5,032 bases of DNA, taken from DAOUBF01 sp034432795 (GTDB lineage Bacteria > Chloroflexota > Anaerolineae > DSLN01). How positions within the stretch are numbered: the stretch's first letter is position 1; each line of letters opens with the position of its first letter. The DNA lies in the NCBI GenBank assembly GCA_034432795.1, contig DAOUBF010000084.1, forward strand, positions 1-5,032, written 5' to 3'. Position numbers and translations under genes: made by a program. Shown here in pieces: positions 1 through 5,032 of the stretch. The notes below the pieces were generated by a model. The model made no database searches, had not been told where the DNA came from, and was given only the letters and a program-made list of their open reading frames with translations.

Positions 1-1095
1 GGGGGGGTGGTGTTGGACAGTTCTGGGGCGGTTGGGGGGCCGAGTCCTGGGGTGTGTCGCTATGGGGGTGTGCCGCCTGCTGGCCCGGTCTACTCCACCG
101 ATACACCCTTCACGAGCGGCATGAATACGCCTACACCGGCGCCGAGCGCCACATGGACCCGTTCGCCGACGCTCACGCCAACGCTTACAGGGACACCGCC
201 GCCGATCAATACACCTACTCCGATGTCTACACCTACACCGCCCCAACCGTGCAGGTTGAGCGCCGCTAAGCGCGGTAACGATGTGGTTTTATCCTGGACA
301 GTTGATCCCGGCGCGACCGCTTACCGTGTGTATCGGGGCACGACCCCTTACTTCGCCCCTGGCACGCCTTATGCCATTACGACCAGCCTGACCTACACCG
401 ACACGGGTGTGATAGGCGACCCGGCTATTAACTATTTCTACCGCGTAGGAGCTGCTTATCCTTTCGGAGAGACGCTGTGCGACAACCGTGTGGGCGAGTT
501 TGATATTGCACTCGCAGCCGGATCCATCAGGGGGCCAGCACTGAACGACCTGGCCATCCCGCTGGACGTCTCTGCCGTGATTACCGATGCCGAGAGCCTG
601 ACGAACTGGGTTGAGAGCGAAGGAGGCGTTCCTTTCGCTACCGTCAGACAACTGTTAAAATGGGACACCTCGCGGCAAACTTTCCTGGCCTGGGATCACA
701 GGTTCGGTTTCGGCGATAATTTCGCTATCACCACCGGTGACTTCATCCTGGCGACCCTGAGCCAGGACGCCCCACCTGTGACGACTTTCGTCGGGCGCGT
801 GCCAGAGCCGGGAGAAGTGTCCTTCCGGCTATCGCCTGGGACAGCACGTGGCTGCGCTTTGAACTTTATCTCCCTGCCATTTGACCAGGGGGCATTGACG
901 ACGGCCGACCAATTGTCGGATGCCATCGGTATCCCCGATGCAACAGTCGCCCAGGCATTGGATTGGGACGCAATGCGCCAGACCCTACTGGTTTGGCTCA
1001 ATGTTTTCGGCTTGGGCAACAACTTCCCAACGACGCCGGGCGCCCCCTACATTGCCTGCCTGAGTAATACCGGCGTGCCCGCTACCTGGCCATAG
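1..1095 (+). CDS. Secreted/surface protein with Thr-Pro linker, FnIII-like domain and two C-terminal repeats (probably 5'-partial)
   Basis: The frame is open to the left edge. The first possible start is GTG at 7, but no ribosome binding site or signal peptide follows it, so the true start is probably upstream. Residue numbers count from that GTG (362 aa). Residues 40-81 are a Thr/Pro-rich linker of the kind used as a stalk in extracellular Chloroflexota proteins. Residues 82-167 look like a fibronectin type III domain: LSW at 95-97, AYRVYRG at 105-111 and YFYRVGA at 143-149 are typical strand motifs. Residues 178-254 and 284-354 are two diverged copies of one module. No catalytic motif is visible, so a binding or structural role outside the cell is the likely job (inference). 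The first 35 or so residues are Gly/Pro-rich and the DNA is very G-rich, so the frame there is less certain. The gene ends 31 nt before the deacetylase gene with no terminator between. Confidence 0.72.
   Translation, partial: GGVVLDSSGAVGGPSPGVCRYGGVPPAGPVYSTDTPFTSGMNTPTPAPSATWTRSPTLTPTLTGTPPPINTPTPMSTPTPPQPCRLSAAKRGNDVVLSWTVDPGATAYRVYRGTTPYFAPGTPYAITTSLTYTDTGVIGDPAINYFYRVGAAYPFGETLCDNRVGEFDIALAAGSIRGPALNDLAIPLDVSAVITDAESLTNWVESEGGVPFATVRQLLKWDTSRQTFLAWDHRFGFGDNFAITTGDFILATLSQDAPPVTTFVGRVPEPGEVSFRLSPGTARGCALNFISLPFDQGALTTADQLSDAIGIPDATVAQALDWDAMRQTLLVWLNVFGLGNNFPTTPGAPYIACLSNTGVPATWP
25..68 (+). other. Cluster of G-runs (possible G-quadruplex motif)
   Basis: Four runs of four to six G lie at 25-28, 34-39, 49-52 and 64-68, with loops of 5, 9 and 11 nt; a further G7 run lies at 1-7. 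Two loops are longer than the strict 7-nt rule. The stretch is inside or beside the first coding region and at the window edge, so it may only reflect composition. Confidence 0.3.
124..249 (+). repeat. Thr/Pro-rich linker coding region
   Basis: Low-complexity coding sequence rich in ACN and CCN codons (residues 40-81 of the first gene) giving repeated TPTP-like units. Such linkers usually hold an exported domain away from the cell or membrane. Here it separates the unassigned N-terminal part from the FnIII-like domain. Other frames over this stretch are open only because of the repetitive composition. Confidence 0.75.
538..768 (+). repeat. Protein repeat module A in the first gene
   Basis: Residues 178-254. 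It aligns with module B over nearly its whole length: ALN, a hydrophobic-Pro pair (IPLD against LPFD), ATV followed by LKWD or LDWD, RQT, then FGFGDNF against FGLGNNF. It carries a four-residue insertion before the ATV segment and lacks the two cysteines that bracket module B. Function is not recognised. Confidence 0.7.
856..1068 (+). repeat. Protein repeat module B in the first gene
   Basis: Residues 284-354, the second copy of the module. C283, just before it, and C351, near its end, sit at positions occupied by P177 and T250 in copy A, suggesting a disulphide specific to this copy if the protein is exported. The conserved core is the tryptophan-containing segment (LDWD, RQTLLVW) followed by FGLGNNF. 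Confidence 0.7.
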
Positions 1096-1114
1096 AAGAA
1101 GCAAATATAGTGGC

Positions 1115-1118
1115 GAGG
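1115..1118 (+). promoter_or_regulatory. Ribosome binding site of the deacetylase gene
   Basis: GAGG with 8 nt to the ATG at 1127. It lies in the 31-nt gap after the first gene and supports this start. Confidence 0.6.
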
Positions 1119-1126
1119 TTATCTGG

Positions 1127-2644
1127 ATGAGTGACTACCGACTCCGCATTGCGATTGATCCATACCTGGCTGAAGCTTATGGCCCTGAAATCCACTGGAC
1201 CTGGCGCCTTGTGTTGACAGGCATCGGCTGGGCCTGGGAGGAGGTCCCTATAGACAGCCCTTGCGATGTGGCCTTCGTGCGCGATCCGCAGGACGCGCCA
1301 CGCGCCTCCCTGTGCATCCGGGCCAACCCGGCCGCATGGGCGCGACCGGCGACTTACCGCCTGAGTTGTCTGAGATCCGATAACGGCCTCCCCCATCCTC
1401 TCTTTCAAGGGGAAATGGCAGCCCCCTATCTGATCCGGGCGGGCGAAGGCCGATGGATCTGTCAGCGCGACCTCATTTTTGATGTCTTCTGGCTGGTAAC
1501 TGGCCAGGAAGAACGATACTGGCCCAAAGATAAGCATGGATTCCTGGACCTGACCGGCACAGCGGTCTTGCGCGATGGGGTTCTGCGCCTGGCGCCGGCC
1601 TCACAGGTCGGCATCTGGCTGGAAAACGTCCTGCGCGATCTGGGCTGTCCCCCGCCTGTGCCGCGCTGGCCGCAGGGCAAACGCGCTGCCGCCGCCGCCA
1701 GCCATGACGTAGATTATCCAGAGATCATACGCTGGCTGGAGCCGGTGCGGATCATCAGACGCAATGGATGGCAGGGAACAGGCCCAGCTCTGGCAGTGCT
1801 GGCGGGCCGGCGCACTCACTGGCAATTTTCCGCCTGGATGGAGATGGAGAAGCGTTGGGGCATACGCTCGGCGTTTTACTTCGTGCCGCGCCGAGGCTCG
1901 CTCCTGGAATTTGCCACAGGGACGCCCGACCCCTTCTACGACATCACCTCACCCCGATTCCGCCAGTTATTCCGCACCCTGGCTCAAGAGGGCTTTGAGA
2001 TCGGTCTCCATGCCAGTTATCTGGCTTACCACAGCCGGGAAAAATTCGCAGCCGAGAAGCGTCTCCTGGAAGAGGCCAGCGGCCAGCCAGTGGTGGGCAA
2101 TCGCCACCATTATTGGCATCTGAATCCTGACGATCCAGAAGACACGCTGTTGATCCATGAGCAGATCGGCCTGAAATATGACGCATCCCTGATCCACGAC
2201 CACTATCTGGGCTGGCGGCGCGGGCTATCTCACCCCTTCTTTCCCTTCTATCAGAGAGAACGGCGCGAGTTGAAGACATTGCAAATCCCCACAGCCTGGA
2301 TGGATGACCAGTTGTTTCGGCTGCGGCGGTATAATCCGGGGGATCGGTTGGAGCTATTGCGCGGCCTGGCGGACCGCACGGCTGAGCAAGGCGGCTGCCT
2401 GCTGATTGACATCCATAGTTATGTCTTTGACGACGCCCTGTTCCCAGGCTGGGCAGCCACTTACCGCTCCTTGTGGGAGTACCTGTTGAGCCGCGATGAT
2501 TTCTGGTTCGCTACCCCCGCCCAGATTGCCGAGCACTGGACTGAACGGTATGCTGCCCTGGTTCGCGCCAGTGACGGATTGAACCAGGGGAGAGCAGAGC
2601 AGGTTTCGCCTGAACAGCCGTTGTCGCTCCCGGCTACAGCCTGA
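1127..2644 (+). CDS. Polysaccharide deacetylase family protein (NodB-like, long form with extra N-terminal domain)
   Basis: 505 aa with no signal peptide or membrane segment, so probably cytosolic. Residues 1-180 form an N-terminal domain seen in a long subgroup of this family, often near capsule or exopolysaccharide genes. Residues 187-470 are the NodB-like part. SHDVDYPE at 192-199 stands where the usual TFDDG motif is (D194 as candidate base, D196 as candidate metal ligand). GLHASY at 293-298 gives the next metal-site histidine, H295. GNRHHYWH at 324-331, KYDASL at 350-355 and LLIDIHSY at 425-432 (H430) match the later motifs. The family removes N- or O-acyl groups from sugars with a divalent metal; the substrate here is unknown. 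The tail after about 480 is polar and probably disordered. ATG 1127 has a good ribosome binding site. The gene is followed 13 nt later by a membrane acyltransferase gene, consistent with a polysaccharide-decoration operon. Deacetylase activity is inferred from family only, because motif 1 is not canonical. Confidence 0.85.
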   Translation: MSDYRLRIAIDPYLAEAYGPEIHWTWRLVLTGIGWAWEEVPIDSPCDVAFVRDPQDAPRASLCIRANPAAWARPATYRLSCLRSDNGLPHPLFQGEMAAPYLIRAGEGRWICQRDLIFDVFWLVTGQEERYWPKDKHGFLDLTGTAVLRDGVLRLAPASQVGIWLENVLRDLGCPPPVPRWPQGKRAAAAASHDVDYPEIIRWLEPVRIIRRNGWQGTGPALAVLAGRRTHWQFSAWMEMEKRWGIRSAFYFVPRRGSLLEFATGTPDPFYDITSPRFRQLFRTLAQEGFEIGLHASYLAYHSREKFAAEKRLLEEASGQPVVGNRHHYWHLNPDDPEDTLLIHEQIGLKYDASLIHDHYLGWRRGLSHPFFPFYQRERRELKTLQIPTAWMDDQLFRLRRYNPGDRLELLRGLADRTAEQGGCLLIDIHSYVFDDALFPGWAATYRSLWEYLLSRDDFWFATPAQIAEHWTERYAALVRASDGLNQGRAEQVSPEQPLSLPATA

Positions 2645-2649
2645 AGGGA
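2644..2649 (+). promoter_or_regulatory. Ribosome binding site of the membrane acyltransferase gene
   Basis: AAGGGA begins on the last base of the deacetylase stop codon and lies 8 nt before ATG 2658. The overlap with the upstream stop suggests translational coupling and decides the start in favour of 2658 over the internal ATG at 2706, which has no such site. Confidence 0.65.
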
Positions 2650-2657
2650 TAATAAAG

Positions 2658-3902
2658 ATGATCAATGGGACAGAGATAGTGGTGAATTCGCTGCGGCGTG
2701 GCTTGATGAGATTGGCCAGCCTGTGGCCTGGCCTCAGCCAGAGATCAGCCACTATAGGGACTCCAGCCCATGCTGAAGCGGTTGCCATACCCAAGGCGGC
2801 CGTTCGGGGGCGCATCCTGGCCATTGATGCGCTGCGCGGCGTGGCGATCCTGGCGATGTCACTGCGCCATATGGCCTACTTTCTAGGCAGGCCCCTTCAG
2901 GCCGAGACCTATGGCGGTCAGCCCGCTACCCTGTTGAACTGGCCCCATTGGGTCTCCGGCTTGATCGCCAATATTACTGCGCCCACCTTCTTCCTGCTCG
3001 TCGGCACCAGCCTGGCGCTGCTCATCGCCGGGCGCCGCCGGGCGGGGGTCTCGGAGTGGGAGATCACCCGCTATCTGCTCATCCGTGCTGGCGTCCTCGT
3101 CTTGCTGGACCTGACCATTTGTGACATCGCCTGGGCTGGTTTCAACCCATATACCCACGTGTTATTAAGCATCGCCATCGCCATGGTCATATTCAGCGTC
3201 GCCCGCTTCTTGCCTGTCTCCCTGTTCGCCGCCCTGACACTGGCGCTCTTGCTCACTTACCAGGCATTGCTCCCCCAGATGGCGCTCCCGCTCAGCCAGA
3301 CCGAGAATTTCTGGCAGGCACTATTGTGGAGCTATAGCACCAAGACCTGGCCGGCAGTGGAGTTCTCTATCCTGGGCTGGTTCCCCCTGCCGGCCATAGG
3401 CTTTATCCTGGGGCAATGGATGTCCCTCCCAGCGCTGCGCCGGGCGCGAACATGGGGCGTCATCGGAACGGCCCTGCTGGGCATCTGGCTGGTGTTACGC
3501 TGGAACGGGGGGTTCGGCGACCTGACACCCTATACCCCCGATCAGCCCTGGCACTTCTTCTTTATCATGAGTAAGACACCCCCCAGCCTGACCTTCCTGA
3601 CATTTAACCTGGGCCTCTCCGCGCTCACGTTGGCCGCGCTGTTTGCCGGTGAGGGCTGGCTGGAGCATCGCCCCCTGAAATGGCTGGTGACCTGCGGCCA
3701 GGCATCGCTGTTCTTCTTTGTGGCCCATATCGTCGTCTATGGCGCGCTCGCCCGGCTGGTGGCACCGCTCCAATTGCCACTCCCTGCTATTTTCATCACC
3801 TATACGACATGGTTGGGTGGCCTGGTCGTGTTGGTACCGATTGCAGGGGCCTACAACCGGCTACGGCGGCGCCATCCGCAGAGCATCCTGCGCTACCTGT
3901 AA
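2658..3902 (+). CDS. Multi-pass membrane acyltransferase, HGSNAT/DUF1624 (YeiB-like) group
   Basis: 414 aa. Residues 1-50 are a polar, probably cytosolic tail. The family core begins with GRILAIDALRGVAIL at 51-65, the typical R-x-x-x-x-D-x-x-R-G signature at the first membrane helix, followed by H71. A second signature, NITAPTFFLLVGTSLALL at 105-122, matches the helix 2-3 region of heparan-alpha-glucosaminide N-acetyltransferase-like proteins. H97 just before it is a candidate acyl-carrying histidine by rough alignment with HGSNAT. About ten hydrophobic helices follow, roughly at 55-75, 100-124, 137-155, 165-182, 186-206, 235-253, 265-281, 310-330, 346-368 and 375-397, and the C-terminus is basic. 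Relatives are thought to carry an acyl group across the membrane onto a sugar on the far side. Substrate and donor are not shown here. The gene sits between a deacetylase and a soluble acetyltransferase in a tight same-strand run. A member of the related acyltransferase-3 family is the main alternative. Confidence 0.82.
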   Translation: MINGTEIVVNSLRRGLMRLASLWPGLSQRSATIGTPAHAEAVAIPKAAVRGRILAIDALRGVAILAMSLRHMAYFLGRPLQAETYGGQPATLLNWPHWVSGLIANITAPTFFLLVGTSLALLIAGRRRAGVSEWEITRYLLIRAGVLVLLDLTICDIAWAGFNPYTHVLLSIAIAMVIFSVARFLPVSLFAALTLALLLTYQALLPQMALPLSQTENFWQALLWSYSTKTWPAVEFSILGWFPLPAIGFILGQWMSLPALRRARTWGVIGTALLGIWLVLRWNGGFGDLTPYTPDQPWHFFFIMSKTPPSLTFLTFNLGLSALTLAALFAGEGWLEHRPLKWLVTCGQASLFFFVAHIVVYGALARLVAPLQLPLPAIFITYTTWLGGLVVLVPIAGAYNRLRRRHPQSILRYL

Positions 3903-3934
3903 GGGGGTGCAGCCCAACAGGTGGCCGGCCCTTT

Positions 3935-3939
3935 AGGGA
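3935..3939 (+). promoter_or_regulatory. Oddly placed Shine-Dalgarno-like AGGGA before the hexapeptide acyltransferase gene
   Basis: AGGGA ends 1 nt before ATG 3941, too close for normal initiation, but lies 10 nt before an in-frame TTG at 3950. Another purine run, AAGGGGG at 3901-3907, overlaps the upstream stop but is 33 nt from the ATG. There is no in-frame ATG, GTG or TTG between the upstream stop and 3941. Confidence 0.35.
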
Positions 3940-3940
3940 T

Positions 3941-4915
3941 ATGCGAGCCTTGCTCTTTGGGCTTGTCTTTATCAGCCCACCCTTTCTCAAAAAATGGCTG
4001 CTGCGCCGGTTCTGCGCAGCCAAGATCGGCTATCGCGCCCACATCGGCTGGTTCTCGGCGGTTATCGGGCGACGGGTGGAGTTAGGACATCACAGCGCCA
4101 TCCGTCCTTTCACGCTCATCCGCCTGGATGGTGATCTCCGGCTGGGCAGCTATAGTGAGATCAGCAGCTTCACCCTGATCTATGGCTCATCCAGCCTGAT
4201 CGTGGGCGATCAATGTTATATTGGCCCGCAGAGCCTGATCAATGCCGATGAAGAGGTGCGCCTCGGGGACGAGTCCGCTTTGGGGCCGCGCTGTATGGTC
4301 TTTACGCATGGCTCGTTTTTGCCCTACACGGAGGGCTACTGGGTCCGGCTGGCCGGTGTGACCCTTGGCAACCGGGTGTGGTGTGCGGCCGGCGTGTTCA
4401 TCCACCCCGGCGTGGAGATCGGCGATGACACGTTCGTGAATTCCAGATCGGTCGTCACGCAGGCGATCCCCCCAGGCTCTATCGTTGAAGGCAACCCCGC
4501 CCAGGTGGTCCGCCCCATAGACCAGGTCAGGCGTAAGATGTCCCCCCGGCGCGTGGACGCGGCGGTGATCCAGATGTTGCACGATTTCGCGGAAATTGGA
4601 CTGCGCCGCGAATTGGGCCTGAAAGAGATTGAGGACAAAGGACAGGCGCTTCGCTTTCGCTGGCGCGGACAGGCCTACTCCATCGCCCTCGTGCCCTCCA
4701 CAGGGGACCTGCCTGAGGGCATAGCGCTGACCCCCGACGTCCGCCAGATTTTCCTGGTGAACTGCCCCGGCTGGTCAGCGCCTCCCCACAGCCTGGTCTT
4801 TGACCTCCTGACCAGGCAGACGCGCTTTAGCTCCGACCGCATTCATACCGCCTTGCGGCTATTCATGCAGCGCTACTACGGGGTCAGATTCCGCGATTCA
4901 GGGGCGCCTGACTGA
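3941..4915 (+). CDS. Left-handed beta-helix (hexapeptide repeat) O-acetyltransferase with extra C-terminal domain
   Basis: 324 aa from ATG 3941. The frame is open further upstream, but only as a shadow of the preceding membrane-protein gene. Residues 1-30 are an amphipathic, basic start (FLKKWLLRRF at 15-24), usual in WbbJ-like sugar acetyltransferases. Residues 34-190 hold the beta-helix: successive strands such as VIGRRVELG, LRLGSYSEI, LIVGDQCYIG, VRLGDESALG and VEIGDDTFVN, with H123 in FTHGS as the likely catalytic histidine. EGNPAQVVRPI at 183-193 is the typical end of the acetyl-CoA-binding helix. The family moves an acetyl group from acetyl-CoA to a sugar hydroxyl or amine in the cytosol. 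After about residue 200 there is an added domain of about 125 residues that I do not recognise. The gene is 38 nt after the membrane acyltransferase and is the last of the run. ATG is preferred; TTG 3950 is a less likely start and would shorten the product by three residues. Confidence 0.82.
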   Translation: MRALLFGLVFISPPFLKKWLLRRFCAAKIGYRAHIGWFSAVIGRRVELGHHSAIRPFTLIRLDGDLRLGSYSEISSFTLIYGSSSLIVGDQCYIGPQSLINADEEVRLGDESALGPRCMVFTHGSFLPYTEGYWVRLAGVTLGNRVWCAAGVFIHPGVEIGDDTFVNSRSVVTQAIPPGSIVEGNPAQVVRPIDQVRRKMSPRRVDAAVIQMLHDFAEIGLRRELGLKEIEDKGQALRFRWRGQAYSIALVPSTGDLPEGIALTPDVRQIFLVNCPGWSAPPHSLVFDLLTRQTRFSSDRIHTALRLFMQRYYGVRFRDSGAPD

Positions 4916-4933
4916 CCTATGCTCCTCTCCGGC

Positions 4934-4955
4934 CTCTAACAAAACTCTAACCAAA
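4934..4955 (+). promoter_or_regulatory. 11-bp tandem direct repeat, PHO-box-like operator
   Basis: CTCTAACAAAA (4934-4944) is followed directly by CTCTAACCAAA (4945-4955), with one mismatch in 11. Read as 8-mers with 3-nt spacers it is TCTAACAA, AAC, TCTAACCA, AAC, and a degenerate third copy CACCACCA (4957-4964). PhoB/SphR-type response regulators bind direct repeats with this 11-bp period; the cyanobacterial PHO box unit is PyTTAAPyPy(T/A), which these units match at 6, 7 and 5 of 8 positions. It lies in A+T-richer non-coding DNA after the last gene, with a possible -10 element downstream. Binding by a Pho regulator is inference from spacing and sequence. Confidence 0.45.
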
Positions 4956-4980
4956 CCACCACCATAATCTGATCCTTCTC

Positions 4981-4989
4981 TGCTATCCT
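4981..4989 (+). promoter_or_regulatory. Possible extended -10 promoter element
   Basis: TGCTATCCT fits the extended -10 pattern TGnTATAAT with two mismatches. No good -35 hexamer lies 17 nt upstream, which would suit an activator-dependent promoter using the direct repeats at 4934-4964. A short sequence like this occurs often by chance. If real, it would drive a gene starting beyond the right edge. Confidence 0.25.
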
Positions 4990-5009
4990 AGTAAAGGGGA
5001 AGTATATCT

Positions 5010-5022
5010 GGGATATTATCCC
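5010..5022 (+). other. Small inverted repeat in the putative leader
   Basis: GGGAT (5010-5014) and ATCCC (5018-5022) can form a 5-bp stem with a 3-nt loop. No T-run follows, so it is a poor intrinsic terminator. It could be part of a 5' leader or chance. Confidence 0.2.
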
Positions 5023-5032
5023 CCACAGTTGA

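Noticed and set aside
54..269. Tyr/His-rich reading frame over the Thr-Pro linker
   Set aside because: It is the out-of-frame reading of the repetitive ACN/CCN codons; the Thr-Pro frame continues into the FnIII-like domain and the repeats.
1106..1111. TATAGT resembling a -10 element before the deacetylase gene
   Set aside because: There is no acceptable -35 hexamer about 17 nt upstream, and a start of transcription there would fall on the ribosome binding site.
1944..2279. Long minus-strand reading frames opposite the deacetylase gene
   Set aside because: They are shadows of a G+C-rich gene that has clear family motifs on the + strand; no recognisable protein or ribosome binding site was seen.
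3680..3940. In-frame open extension upstream of the hexapeptide acetyltransferase, overlapping the membrane protein gene
   Set aside because: It lies entirely over or just after the well-supported membrane protein gene, encodes no family-like sequence, and the acetyltransferase family start fits ATG 3941.
5010..5022. Hairpin as a transcription terminator for the operon
   Set aside because: The stem is only 5 bp, there is no T-run after it, and it lies downstream of the possible promoter rather than just after the last stop codon.

Overview
The window is G+C-rich (near 60% by eye) and every gene I can support lies on the + strand. A surface protein with a Thr-Pro linker is followed by polysaccharide-modifying enzymes. 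This style is common in Chloroflexota, especially Anaerolineae-like lineages, and that is my best guess at the source. The assignment rests on style only; no marker gene is present.

Layout. (1) 1-1095 is the 3' part, or possibly all, of a gene for an extracellular protein: Thr/Pro-rich linker, fibronectin type III-like domain, then two copies of a roughly 75-residue module. (2) 1127-2644 encodes a cytosolic protein of the NodB-like polysaccharide deacetylase superfamily, in the long subgroup that has an extra N-terminal domain. (3) 2658-3902 encodes a multi-pass membrane protein of the HGSNAT/DUF1624 (YeiB-like) acyltransferase group. (4) 3941-4915 encodes a left-handed beta-helix (hexapeptide repeat) acetyltransferase with an unassigned C-terminal domain of about 125 residues. 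(5) 4916-5032 is a non-coding stretch of about 45% G+C. It holds an 11-bp tandem direct repeat with PHO-box-like geometry, a possible extended -10 element and a small hairpin, and probably forms the promoter and leader of a gene beyond the right edge.

The gaps between genes are 31, 13 and 38 nt with no terminator visible, so the last three genes (and perhaps the first) look like one transcription unit. A deacetylase, a membrane acyltransferase and a soluble acetyltransferase side by side suggest a cassette that sets the acyl decoration of a surface or exported polysaccharide or glycolipid. No glycosyltransferase or transporter is inside the window, so the substrate is unknown.

I see no RNA gene, CRISPR array, insertion sequence or phage gene. 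The least explained elements are the PHO-box-like repeat at the right end and the extra C-terminal domain of the hexapeptide acyltransferase.
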